Assembly (NCBI GenBank): GCA_002381155.1
Contig: DFQX01000098.1
Location: 1 to 15,778, forward strand
Origin: Flavobacteriaceae bacterium UBA3478
GTDB taxonomy: Bacteria > Bacteroidota > Bacteroidia > Flavobacteriales > Flavobacteriaceae
Reading direction: 5' to 3'
DNA length: 15,778 nt
The notes under the pieces were generated by a model. That model was given only the letters and a program-made list of their open reading frames with translations. It was not told where the DNA came from and searched no databases. The position numbers and the translations under genes are program-made. Numbering within the stretch: the first letter of the stretch is position 1; each line of letters begins with the position of its first letter. Below, one piece after another: positions 8,455 through 15,558 of the stretch.

Positions 8455-9482
8455 TATTGGATCAATACTGTTTTATAAGTCTCTAGATGTTTAAGCGCAG
8501 TTCCTGTACCACGTACGACTGCTCTAAGTGGATCTTCAGAAATATAAACTGGTAGGTCAGTTTTGCCAGAGAGACGTTGATCTAGCCCTCTAAGAAGTGC
8601 ACCACCACCGGCAAGATAAATTCCTGAATTATAAATATCTGAAGCCAGTTCTGGTGGGGTTTGAGATAGCGTTTCCATAACGGCTTCTTCGATACGAACA
8701 ATAGATTTATCTAGTGCCTTAGCCACTTCTCGATATCCGATCACTATCTGTTTCGGTTTTCCAGATAGTAAATCACGGCCTTGAATTTCTAAGTTCTCTG
8801 GTGGATTATCTAGTTCGTCAGTCGCTGAACCGCATTCGATTTTAATCTTTTCAGCAGTTCGCTCACCAATGAACAAGTTGTGTTGGGTACGCATGTAGTT
8901 GATTATGTCGTTCGTAAACACATCACCAGCAATTTTAACCGAGCGATCTACAACGATACCGCCAAGAGCAATTACAGCAATTTCGGTAGTACCTCCACCG
9001 ATATCAACGATCATATTACCTTTAGGTTTCATGATATCTAGACCAATACCAATAGCAGCAGCCATGGGTTCATGGATCAGATAGACCTCTTTACCATTTA
9101 CGCGCTCTGCAGACTCTTTTACCGCTCGCATCTCCACCTCTGTAATTCCTGAAGGAATACAAATGACCATACGAAGCGAAGGCGGAAATAGCCTTTTCTT
9201 TAGAGCAGGCACACTTTTAATCAGCATACCAACCATCTTTTCAGAAGCGTCAAAGTCTGCTATAACACCGTCTTTTAAGGGTCGAATCGTTTTGATATTC
9301 TCATGGGTTTTACCCTGCATGAGGTTGGCCTCTTGACCAACGGCAACGATTTTGCCTGACATTCTATCGCGGGCTACAATTGAAGGACTATCAACAACCA
9401 CCTTACCATTGTGAATGATCAGTGTGTTAGCCGTTCCAAGGTCAATTGCTATCTCTTCGGTTAAAAAATCAAAAAAGGCCAT
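8454..9482 (-). CDS. mreB: Rod-shape-determining actin homologue MreB
   Basis: Cytoplasmic actin-like ATPase that forms membrane-bound filaments and orients cell-wall synthesis. The 342 residues have the standard length. The nucleotide-binding motifs are clear: phosphate 1 DLGTANT (14-20), EPMAAAIG, phosphate 2 VDIGGGTTEIAVIALGG and the adenosine motif LAGGGALLRGLD near the C-terminus. The N-terminal MAFFDFLTEE is short and hydrophobic and may serve as a membrane contact. The gene follows purH by 39 bases. Within that gap TACATTCG (9515-9508, minus strand) is one mismatch from the -7 consensus but lacks a TTG at the right distance, so an extra internal promoter is possible but weak. It begins the mreBCD-mrdA-rodA cell-shape block. 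Confidence 0.98.
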   Translation of the reverse strand: MAFFDFLTEEIAIDLGTANTLIIHNGKVVVDSPSIVARDRMSGKIVAVGQEANLMQGKTHENIKTIRPLKDGVIADFDASEKMVGMLIKSVPALKKRLFPPSLRMVICIPSGITEVEMRAVKESAERVNGKEVYLIHEPMAAAIGIGLDIMKPKGNMIVDIGGGTTEIAVIALGGIVVDRSVKIAGDVFTNDIINYMRTQHNLFIGERTAEKIKIECGSATDELDNPPENLEIQGRDLLSGKPKQIVIGYREVAKALDKSIVRIEEAVMETLSQTPPELASDIYNSGIYLAGGGALLRGLDQRLSGKTDLPVYISEDPLRAVVRGTGTALKHLETYKTVLIQ

Positions 9483-9521
9483 AGTTTACGCTTGCTGTAG
9501 ATGCTTTCGAATGTACGAAAA

Positions 9522-11054
9522 TTAATGTTTGAAATGACGAGTACCTGTCATTACCATTGACATTCCTGCTCCGTCACAGTATTCAATGCTTAATTCATCT
9601 TTAATTGAACCTCCAGGCTGAATTACCGAAACAATTCCTGAATGATCTCCAATTTCAACACAGTCGGGGAAAGGGAAGAATGCATCTGAGGCCATTACAG
9701 AACCTTTTAAATCAAAATCAAAACTCTTGGCTTTGTGGATGGCCTGATTAAGAGCGTCAACTCTTGAGGTTTGGCCGGTCCCGCTAGCGATAAGCTGTTT
9801 ATTTTTTGCGATAACGATGGTATTCGATTTGGTGTGTTTGCAAATTTTCGATGCAAACAGAAGGTCTTCAATTTCAGCTGATGTTGGGGCTTTTTTGGTA
9901 ACCACCTTTAAATCTTCTGTAAGATCCGTTTTTGAATCACGATCTTGTACTAAATATCCGTTAAGAGCAGTTCTTACCTGGCTCTCTGGTAGATTCCAGT
10001 GTTTTTGGCGAAGTAAGATTCGATTCTTCTTTTCGCTGAGTATTGCTTGGGCTTCTTCTTCGAATGAAGGAGCGATAACTACTTCGCAAAATAGAGACTG
10101 GATTTCTTTCGCAGTGGCTACATCGATTGATTTGTTGGCGATAAGAATACCTCCAAATGCAGAAACTGGGTCTGCAGCTAGTGCATCGCGATAAGCTTCG
10201 ACTAGAGATTCTCTTGAGGCTAATCCACACGCGTTGTTGTGTTTCAAGATGGCAAACGTTGGCTCATTATCTTTAAACTCGCTCATCAGTGTAAGCGCAG
10301 CATCAACGTCTAGTAAATTATTGTACGACAGTTCTTTTCCGTGTAATTGGTTAAATAAATCACCAAAATCGCCAAAGAAGTAGCCTTTTTGGTGTGGATT
10401 TTCTCCGTATCGAAGCACCTTAGCCTCATTCGAGCTCAAACGCAACGCTGGCAGTTCTTCTTTACTATTGAAATAATTAAAAATTGCCGTGTCGTAGTGG
10501 GAAGAAGTTGCAAAAGACTCCGCTGCAAATTTTTGACGGTCAGAGATGTCAGTCGCTCCCTGTTTTTCTTCAAGAAGATTAAAAAGTGAAGCGTATTGAC
10601 TCACTGATGAGATACATACTACATCGTTAAAGTTCTTTGCTGCTGCGCGTATTAATGAAATACCCCCGATATCAATTTTTTCAATAATCGCCTGGTGACT
10701 TCCACCATCCGCTACGGTTTTCTCAAACGGATACAAGTCAACAATAACTAGATCGATCTGAGGGATTTTAAATTCTTGAAGTGTTTTCTGATCTTCTACC
10801 TCCTCACTTCGGTTAAGAATTCCTCCAAAAATCTTTGGGTGAAGTGTCTTCACTCGTCCTCCTAAAATTGAAGGATAGTCAGTGATAGTCTCAACGGCAA
10901 TCACATCGATTCCTAAATCTTTAATGAATTTTTCGGTACCTCCAGTCGAGTAGAGGATTACTCCAAGGTCATTTAATTTCTTTACAATAGGTTCAATACC
11001 ATCTTTATGAAAGACAGAGATTAGGGCCGATTGGATCGTTTTCGTTGAGTTCAT
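9522..11054 (-). CDS. purH: Bifunctional AICAR transformylase / IMP cyclohydrolase PurH
   Basis: Catalyses the last two steps of de novo purine synthesis in the cytoplasm: formylation of AICAR by 10-formyl-tetrahydrofolate, then ring closure to IMP. The N-terminal MGS-like cyclohydrolase domain (about 1-195) carries STGGT (37-40) and GRVKTLHPKIFGGIL (from 66). The transformylase domain carries RYGENPHQ, KHNNACGLA with the catalytic pair Lys271-His272, DPVSAFGG, GQTSRVDA, SDAFFPFPD, QPGGSIKD and the terminal MTGTRHFKH. At 510 residues it is complete. Its ATG lies only 2 bases after the GAF-protein stop codon, so the two are co-transcribed, and mreB follows after 39 bases. A purH-mreB junction is, from memory, common in Bacteroidota. 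Confidence 0.98.
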   Translation of the reverse strand: MNSTKTIQSALISVFHKDGIEPIVKKLNDLGVILYSTGGTEKFIKDLGIDVIAVETITDYPSILGGRVKTLHPKIFGGILNRSEEVEDQKTLQEFKIPQIDLVIVDLYPFEKTVADGGSHQAIIEKIDIGGISLIRAAAKNFNDVVCISSVSQYASLFNLLEEKQGATDISDRQKFAAESFATSSHYDTAIFNYFNSKEELPALRLSSNEAKVLRYGENPHQKGYFFGDFGDLFNQLHGKELSYNNLLDVDAALTLMSEFKDNEPTFAILKHNNACGLASRESLVEAYRDALAADPVSAFGGILIANKSIDVATAKEIQSLFCEVVIAPSFEEEAQAILSEKKNRILLRQKHWNLPESQVRTALNGYLVQDRDSKTDLTEDLKVVTKKAPTSAEIEDLLFASKICKHTKSNTIVIAKNKQLIASGTGQTSRVDALNQAIHKAKSFDFDLKGSVMASDAFFPFPDCVEIGDHSGIVSVIQPGGSIKDELSIEYCDGAGMSMVMTGTRHFKH

Positions 11055-11056
11055 AA

Positions 11057-11506
11057 TTATACTATTTCTGCTACTTTTTGATTGACGAATTCTAGGAGTT
11101 TTACATCCTCTTCTGTGAAAGAATCTGGAGTGTGTGAGTCGATATCTATTTGACCGATGTTCTTACCGTTTTTAAAAAGTGGAATAACGATCTCTGATTT
11201 TACCGTTAAACTGCAAGCGATATAATTGTCTTGCGCACTAACATCGGGTACGACAAAGTTTTGATTCGACAGGGCGACTTGTCCACAGATTCCTTTTCCG
11301 AATGGGATTGTGGTATGATCAGTAGGTTCTCCCGCAAATGCTCGGAGTTTCAAAGTTTGCGTTGCGTCTTCGTGAAAGTAGAAGCCTACCCAGTCGTAGT
11401 GAATGATACTTGATCGCAATAGTTCGCAAATTTGCTCGAGACGTTCTCCTACCGATAAGGCTTCATTATCAACCAATTGAGAAACGGCGTTTTGGAGTGC
11501 TTGCAT
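11057..11506 (-). CDS. GAF-domain protein, free methionine-(R)-sulfoxide reductase family (one Cys missing)
   Basis: A single GAF domain of 149 residues resembling E. coli YebR/MsrC, which reduces free methionine-R-sulfoxide in the cytoplasm. Family stretches are YDWVGFYF, IPFGKGICGQVA, NYIACSLTVKSEIVIPL and IGQIDIDSHTPDSFTEED. Of the three redox cysteines of the E. coli enzyme, the equivalents of Cys94 (here Cys74) and the catalytic Cys118 (here Cys98) are present, but the Cys84 position is His64. Reduction could still work with two cysteines; a pure ligand-binding role cannot be ruled out. It is the first gene of the purH-mre string, with a strong promoter just upstream and only 2 bases before purH. 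The ATG at 11506 is about 12 bases after the expected transcription start, so the leader is very short. Confidence 0.85.
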   Translation of the reverse strand: MQALQNAVSQLVDNEALSVGERLEQICELLRSSIIHYDWVGFYFHEDATQTLKLRAFAGEPTDHTTIPFGKGICGQVALSNQNFVVPDVSAQDNYIACSLTVKSEIVIPLFKNGKNIGQIDIDSHTPDSFTEEDVKLLEFVNQKVAEIV

Positions 11507-11514
11507 TACCTTTG
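11507..11514 (+). promoter_or_regulatory. -7 element of a promoter for the HMA-MauE gene
   Basis: TACCTTTG on the plus strand matches TAnnTTTG exactly and begins directly after the start codon of the leftward GAF gene (11506-11504). Transcription would start near 11520, about 35 bases before the ATG at 11555. No TTG lies 17-23 bases upstream (the nearest give spacers of 12 and 27), so this promoter may be weaker or need an activator. Confidence 0.45.
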
Positions 11515-11524
11515 TATTAAACTA

Positions 11525-11555
11525 CAAAAGTAGAATAACCTCTTATTTTTACCAA
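11525..11555 (-). promoter_or_regulatory. Strong Bacteroidota-type promoter for the GAF-purH-mre operon
   Basis: On the minus strand TTG (11555-11553), a 20-base spacer and TACTTTTG (11532-11525) match the Bacteroidota promoter consensus TTG-N17-23-TAnnTTTG without mismatch. Transcription would start near 11519. The -33 element overlaps the first base of the ATG of the divergent gene at 11555. This is the best promoter I can find in the window. Confidence 0.75.
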
Positions 11556-12247
11556 TGAAACAGACCTTTTATATCGACGGAATTACTTGCATGTCCTGCG
11601 TAGCCAGGCTCAAAGAGTTTTATGTCGAAAAGCAAGGAGTAAGCGAAGTCGAGATTGAAAAAGAAAGTGGTAAGATTACTTTGTCCACTAACCAAAGGCT
11701 CTCTGAAGCTACACTTTCAGAAGGATTAGCTGAAAAATACACCTTTAGGGCATCGCCTGTCTTTTCAGAAAAAGCTGAGGTGTCGAAATGGAAGCAATTA
11801 TATCCGCTTTACCTGATCGGTGCCTACTTGTTTGCATTTAGCGGTTTTCGCTGGGCAACCTCAAGTCTTGAAGATGCAATGCTTGATTTTATGGGAAGCT
11901 TCTTCTTGGTGTTTAGTTTTTTCAAATTTCTTGACTTGAAAGGTTTTGCACCTTCGTTCTCTATGTACGATCCCATCGCTAAAAAGTTACCGTTTTATGG
12001 AAAAGTTTACCCATTTTTAGAAGTTATCCTCGGAGCACTTTTCATCGCTCGATTTGAGGTTCAAATCCTGTTATATATCACCTTGGTAATCTTGGGGTCA
12101 ACTACTCTTGGTGTAATTCGTTCATTACTTGACAAGAGACAAATTCAGTGCGCCTGTTTGGGTACGGCACTAAAGCTTCCAATGACTGAAGCAACATTCA
12201 TTGAAAATGCAGTCATGCTGGCTATGACCTTCTACATGCTATTCTAA
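11555..12247 (+). CDS. HMA metal-binding domain fused to MauE/DoxX-like redox membrane protein
   Basis: Residues 1-65 form a heavy-metal-associated domain with GITCMSC; Cys12 and Cys15 would bind a soft metal such as copper(I). The rest is membrane-embedded, with hydrophobic segments near 82-98, 108-127, 150-167, 169-188 and 213-230. The CxC pair Cys199/Cys201 in QCACLGTALKLPM, and the following acidic TEATFIEN, resemble MauE/DoxX redox-associated membrane proteins, which move electrons or help disulfide formation. Similar fusions annotated as heavy-metal-associated or cation transport proteins occur, from memory, in Flavobacteriia; the exact function is unknown. It is a single-gene unit with a promoter at 11507 and a terminator at 12270. 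There is no metal pump, CusB or TolC-like gene next to it. A copper or thiol handling role is inference. Confidence 0.8.
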   Translation: MKQTFYIDGITCMSCVARLKEFYVEKQGVSEVEIEKESGKITLSTNQRLSEATLSEGLAEKYTFRASPVFSEKAEVSKWKQLYPLYLIGAYLFAFSGFRWATSSLEDAMLDFMGSFFLVFSFFKFLDLKGFAPSFSMYDPIAKKLPFYGKVYPFLEVILGALFIARFEVQILLYITLVILGSTTLGVIRSLLDKRQIQCACLGTALKLPMTEATFIENAVMLAMTFYMLF

Positions 12248-12269
12248 ATAGAGCAGAAAGCCATAAAAG

Positions 12270-12297
12270 AAAAGCCCCCAAATTTGGGGGCTTTTTT
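12270..12297. terminator. Bidirectional Rho-independent terminator between HMA-MauE and groEL
   Basis: GCCCCCAAATTTGGGGGC (12274-12291) is a perfect palindrome, flanked by an A run on the left and six T on the right. It therefore forms a GC-rich hairpin followed by a T tract on the plus strand and, read the other way, a hairpin followed by TTTT and more A/T-rich sequence on the minus strand. It can end both the plus-strand gene (stop at 12247) and groEL (stop at 12317). Confidence 0.95.
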
Positions 12298-12316
12298 ATA
12301 AGTAAGATGTAAAAAA

Positions 12317-13945
12317 TTACATCATGCCTGGCATTCCGCCACCCATTGGTGGTCCTGCCGGAGCATCTTCTTTGATATCAATAAGTGCGCATTCTGTAGT
12401 TAGAATCATACCTGATACTGATGCAGCATTCTCTAAGGCCACACGAGTAACTTTCTTAGGGTCGATAATTCCAGCTTCAAGCATATTCACGTATTGATCG
12501 GTTTTCGCATCATATCCGAAGTCGTCTTTACCTTCAAGAACTTTAGATACAACTACTGAACCTTCTCCACCTGCATTTTCTACGATGGTGCGAAGTGGGG
12601 CTTCGATAGCACGCTCAACGATTTGGATACCGGTTTTTTCATCTGCATTCGTTGTTTCGATGCTTGAAAGAACCGATTTTGCACGAACTAGTGCAACACC
12701 TCCACCGGCAACAATACCTTCTTCAACAGCAGCGCGTGTTGCGTGAAGTGCATCATCCACACGGTCTTTCTTCTCTTTCATTTCAACCTCTGAAGCAGCT
12801 CCGACATAAAGAACAGCAACACCTCCTGCTAGCTTCGCAAGACGCTCTTGTAGTTTCTCTTTGTCGTAATCAGAAGTTGTGGTCTCGATTTGAGCTTTGA
12901 TTTGGTTGACACGAGCAGTAATGTCATCTGCATTACCAGCACCATTTACGATGGTTGTGTTATCCTTATCAATGCTTACTTTCTCTGCAGTACCTAACAT
13001 GTCGATAGTCGCGTTATCAAGGCTAAATCCACGCTCTTCAGCGATTACTGTACCACCAGTTAAGATGGCGATATCCTCAAGCATTGCCTTACGACGATCT
13101 CCAAATCCTGGAGCTTTAACTGCAGCAATACGAAGTGATCCGCGAAGTTTGTTTACTACTAAAGTAGCAAGAGCCTCACCGTCTACATCTTCAGCAATAA
13201 TTAGAAGAGGCTTACCACTTTGAGCAACAGGCTCAAGAACGGGTAATAAGTCTTTCATTGCTGAAATCTTCTTGTCGTAAAGAAGGATGTATGGGCTTTC
13301 AAGCTCAGTAGTCATCTTCTCTGAATCGGTAACAAAGTAAGGAGATAGGTATCCGCGATCGAATTGCATTCCTTCTACTACATCTACGTAGGTGTCGGTT
13401 CCTTTCGCTTCTTCAACAGTGATTACTCCCTCTTTACCTACTTTTTCGAAGGCTTGAGCGATAAGATCACCAATCGTTCCGTCATTATTTGCAGAAATAG
13501 CAGCTACTTGCTTGATTTTGTCTGTTGAGTCACCAACGGTTTTTGATTGTTTGTGAAGATCTTCTACTAAGGCTTCAACCGCTTTGTCAATACCTCTTTT
13601 AAGATCCATCGGATTAGCACCTGCTGCAACGTTCTTTAAACCTTCTTTTACGATGGCTTGTGCAAGTACAGTAGCCGTAGTGGTACCGTCACCCGCAAGA
13701 TCGTTAGTTTTAGAAGCTACTTCTTTAACCATTTGTGCTCCCATGTTTTCAAGAGCATCGGTTAACTCAACCTCTTTTGCAACGCTAACTCCATCTTTAG
13801 TTACCGATGGGCCACCAAAAGATTTTGAAATGATCACGTTTCTTCCTTTCGGACCAAGCGTTACTTTAACTGCATTTGCTAATGCATCGACACCTCTTTT
13901 TAGGCCGTCTCTTGCTTCAATGTCAAATTTGATATCCTTTGCCAT
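12317..13945 (-). CDS. groEL: Chaperonin GroEL (Hsp60)
   Basis: ATP-driven double-ring chaperonin of the cytoplasm that folds proteins inside the cage closed by GroES. The 542 residues are full length. Family motifs are VTLGPKGRNVII, the ATP-site DGTTTATVLAQ with catalytic Asp86, AAISANNDGTIG, VTVEEAKG, EDVDGEALATLVVNK, VKAPGFGDRRKAML and AAVEEGIVAGGGVAL. The C-terminal tail ends in the flexible Gly/Met-rich PMGGGMPGMM. It follows groES by 11 bases and is closed by the terminator at 12270. The codons and composition match the neighbours. No anomaly is seen. Confidence 0.99.
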   Translation of the reverse strand: MAKDIKFDIEARDGLKRGVDALANAVKVTLGPKGRNVIISKSFGGPSVTKDGVSVAKEVELTDALENMGAQMVKEVASKTNDLAGDGTTTATVLAQAIVKEGLKNVAAGANPMDLKRGIDKAVEALVEDLHKQSKTVGDSTDKIKQVAAISANNDGTIGDLIAQAFEKVGKEGVITVEEAKGTDTYVDVVEGMQFDRGYLSPYFVTDSEKMTTELESPYILLYDKKISAMKDLLPVLEPVAQSGKPLLIIAEDVDGEALATLVVNKLRGSLRIAAVKAPGFGDRRKAMLEDIAILTGGTVIAEERGFSLDNATIDMLGTAEKVSIDKDNTTIVNGAGNADDITARVNQIKAQIETTTSDYDKEKLQERLAKLAGGVAVLYVGAASEVEMKEKKDRVDDALHATRAAVEEGIVAGGGVALVRAKSVLSSIETTNADEKTGIQIVERAIEAPLRTIVENAGGEGSVVVSKVLEGKDDFGYDAKTDQYVNMLEAGIIDPKKVTRVALENAASVSGMILTTECALIDIKEDAPAGPPMGGGMPGMM

Positions 13946-13956
13946 AATTTTTCGAA

Positions 13957-14235
13957 TTAGATAATTGCTAAAATGTCACTTTCACGCATCATGAGGTACT
14001 CAGTTCCCTCAAGTTTTAACTCAGTTCCTGCGTATTTCCCGTAAAGAACTGTGTCACCTACCTTAACTGTAAGTGGCTCGTCCTTGGTTCCAGGACCAAC
14101 AGCTACGACAGTACCTTTTTGAGGCTTCTCTTTTGCTGTGTCTGGAATGATAATACCAGAGGCTGTCTTAGTCTCAGCCTCTAAGGGCTCAACTAGAACC
14201 CTGTCAGCTAATGGTTTGATAGTTGGATTTGACAT
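13957..14235 (-). CDS. groES: Co-chaperonin GroES (Hsp10)
   Basis: Seven-fold ring that caps GroEL. The 92 residues include PLADRVLVEPLEAE at the start, the mobile loop at about 19-35 with the GroEL-binding tripeptide Ile-Ile-Ile in SGIIIPDTAKEKPQ, VVAVGPG, VKVGDTVLYGKYAGTE and the terminal ESDILAII. It is the first gene of groES-groEL. The 75-base upstream region (14236-14310) has no CIRCE repeat (TTAGCACTC-N9-GAGTGCTAA) and no clean TAnnTTTG, so its heat-shock control is not visible in the sequence. The terminator behind secG argues for its own promoter. Confidence 0.98.
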   Translation of the reverse strand: MSNPTIKPLADRVLVEPLEAETKTASGIIIPDTAKEKPQKGTVVAVGPGTKDEPLTVKVGDTVLYGKYAGTELKLEGTEYLMMRESDILAII

Positions 14236-14301
14236 AATATGTTTGTTTTAAAAGTTTTTCGATTTCTAAAAAGACGAAAATGATGCCAAAGGAGAAAAAC
14301 T

Positions 14302-14310
14302 GACAAGCTG
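14302..14310. repeat. Third copy of the terminator arm
   Basis: GACAAGCTG here repeats 14334-14342 exactly and is complementary to 14324-14332. On the minus-strand RNA the middle arm can pair either with the first arm (the terminator) or with this one. The second pairing has nine base pairs and a 13-base loop, and is followed by AGTTTTT, so it could be a back-up terminator or an alternative fold. Confidence 0.7.
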
Positions 14311-14348
14311 TAATAAAAAATGCCAGCTTGTCTGACAAGCTGGCATTT
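14311..14348 (-). terminator. Rho-independent terminator after secG
   Basis: Arms 14318-14332 and 14334-14348 are perfect 15-base inverted repeats with one base between them, giving a stem of about 13 pairs and a tiny loop. On the minus strand the hairpin is followed by TTTTTTATTA (14320-14311). It lies 24 bases after the secG stop codon. A third copy of the arm at 14302-14310 can pair with the middle arm instead. Confidence 0.9.
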
Positions 14349-14372
14349 GTATCTTTTCGGCTGAAGTAAATC

Positions 14373-14714
14373 TTACTCCTCGTTCTCTGTTGAAGTTGCA
14401 GGAATTTCTACGGCTGCTGGAGCAACTTCTTCGATAACTGCTTCACTACCATCTAATACTTTAGAATCGTTTTGGGCGAATCCACTTCTCAAAGAAACAT
14501 TCGATAGTAGAATAAGGGCTACTAGAAGAATAGCTAATGTCCATGTAGTTTTGTCTAAAAAGTCGTTAGTATTCTTAACTCCACCTACCACTTGTGTGCT
14601 ACCTCCAAAGCTAGAAGAAAGACCTCCTCCTTTCGGATTTTGAACCATTACTACTAATGTGAGTAGCAGAGAAACTACGATGATTAGAATCAGAAATATG
14701 CTAAATGTGCTCAT
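14373..14714 (-). CDS. secG: Protein-export membrane protein SecG
   Basis: Small subunit of the SecYEG translocon in the inner membrane that aids SecA-driven protein export. The 113 residues show two membrane helices (about 3-23 and 57-72) joined by the conserved loop MVQNPKGGGLSSSFGG, which is the family signature, followed by DFLDKTTW. The C-terminal 30 residues form an acidic, alanine-rich tail, not needed for the core fold and typical of this phylum. It starts 10 bases after the TPR-like gene and ends 24 bases before a terminator, so it is the last gene of the lptE unit. Confidence 0.95.
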   Translation of the reverse strand: MSTFSIFLILIIVVSLLLTLVVMVQNPKGGGLSSSFGGSTQVVGGVKNTNDFLDKTTWTLAILLVALILLSNVSLRSGFAQNDSKVLDGSEAVIEEVAPAAVEIPATSTENEE

Positions 14715-14724
14715 ATTTATTCAC

Positions 14725-15558
14725 TTAATCCTTGGCTTTAAGGGCCTTGGCATTTTTAATTTGGTTGGCAAAGAAACTACTTTTTTCTGGATATTTCAAA
14801 GAAAGCGCCTTGTACGCTTTAATTGCTTTTCCATATTTTTTTTGGTCAAATAAAAGTTGGGCTAAAGTCTCAGTAACGACATCTTCAAGGTCAAACTTAT
14901 TTTCGTAATTAATTTGAGAGTCTGGCTCCCCACTTACCGCTTTAATCTTAGGGTTACTCTCAATAAACTGATCGAGTAGAGCAAACCTCCGTTCTTGTTC
15001 ATTTGAGCTAACACCACCAACAAGGTCAACAGTCTGTCCGCTCACCATAAGTTTCATCCAGTCAGCAAAAGATTTTTGTACGCTGGTTTCTGAAGTCTCT
15101 ACAGATCCTTCGAGTTCGAAGCTCGGTCTTTCAATAATTGGGATTTGAGGGCTGGGTACGACTTCTTGTAGTTCAATTTCAAAAGTTTGCTTAACGTGGG
15201 TTAAGGCGTGTACAACTCTATTCTCTCTGGGTTTAACGCCTGCTAATTCAACTTCTTCTTCTACATCTTGAATTTGCTGATATGATGTACTAGAAATACT
15301 CGATTCGTCAATGTCAATAGAATCATTGATTCCTATGTCAAGAGCGTGTAAGATTGCGTGCTTTGAACTCAAACTTGCGGCTCTTTGAAGCGCGTATTGT
15401 TTGGTCTCAGGTCGTTCACTCGAAAGCCAAAGTAGCGCCCATGCACTTTGCATGTAAGGGTAACGTTTCGTTATTCCTCGAATTTCTTCGCGATCTTCTT
15501 CTCCTATCTTCTCGAAATTTTCGAGCCAATCATTATATATTGAAGCGTTAACTAGCAT
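14725..15558 (-). CDS. TPR-like hypothetical protein between lptE and secG
   Basis: A 277-residue protein of unknown function with no signal peptide or membrane segment. The N-terminal 75 residues are helical and resemble a repeat-protein start (YPYMQSAWALLWLSSE, ALQRAASLSSKHAILHAL). The middle, about 80-160, is acidic and low in structure. A short block, KSFADWMKL (162-170) and FIESNPKI (198-205), precedes a C-terminal TPR-like helix pair at about 226-270 with TLAQLLFDQKKYGKAIKAYK and LSLKYPEKS. This pattern recalls the hypothetical protein usually found at this position in Bacteroidota. Its ATG shares one base with the lptE stop (TAATG), and secG follows after 10 bases, which suggests coupling to lipopolysaccharide or protein export; that link is inference only. 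Confidence 0.8.
   Translation of the reverse strand: MLVNASIYNDWLENFEKIGEEDREEIRGITKRYPYMQSAWALLWLSSERPETKQYALQRAASLSSKHAILHALDIGINDSIDIDESSISSTSYQQIQDVEEEVELAGVKPRENRVVHALTHVKQTFEIELQEVVPSPQIPIIERPSFELEGSVETSETSVQKSFADWMKLMVSGQTVDLVGGVSSNEQERRFALLDQFIESNPKIKAVSGEPDSQINYENKFDLEDVVTETLAQLLFDQKKYGKAIKAYKALSLKYPEKSSFFANQIKNAKALKAKD

Noticed and set aside
9817..10589. Open frames of 66-125 codons within purH on both strands
   Set aside because: Their translations are low-complexity Ser/Arg-rich or Phe-rich strings with no recognisable domain, and purH covers the region fully.
12652..13964. Several open plus-strand frames opposite groEL (82, 108 and 126 codons)
   Set aside because: They are antisense to a perfectly conserved groEL, have no family resemblance and no promoter, and reflect the codon use of the real gene.
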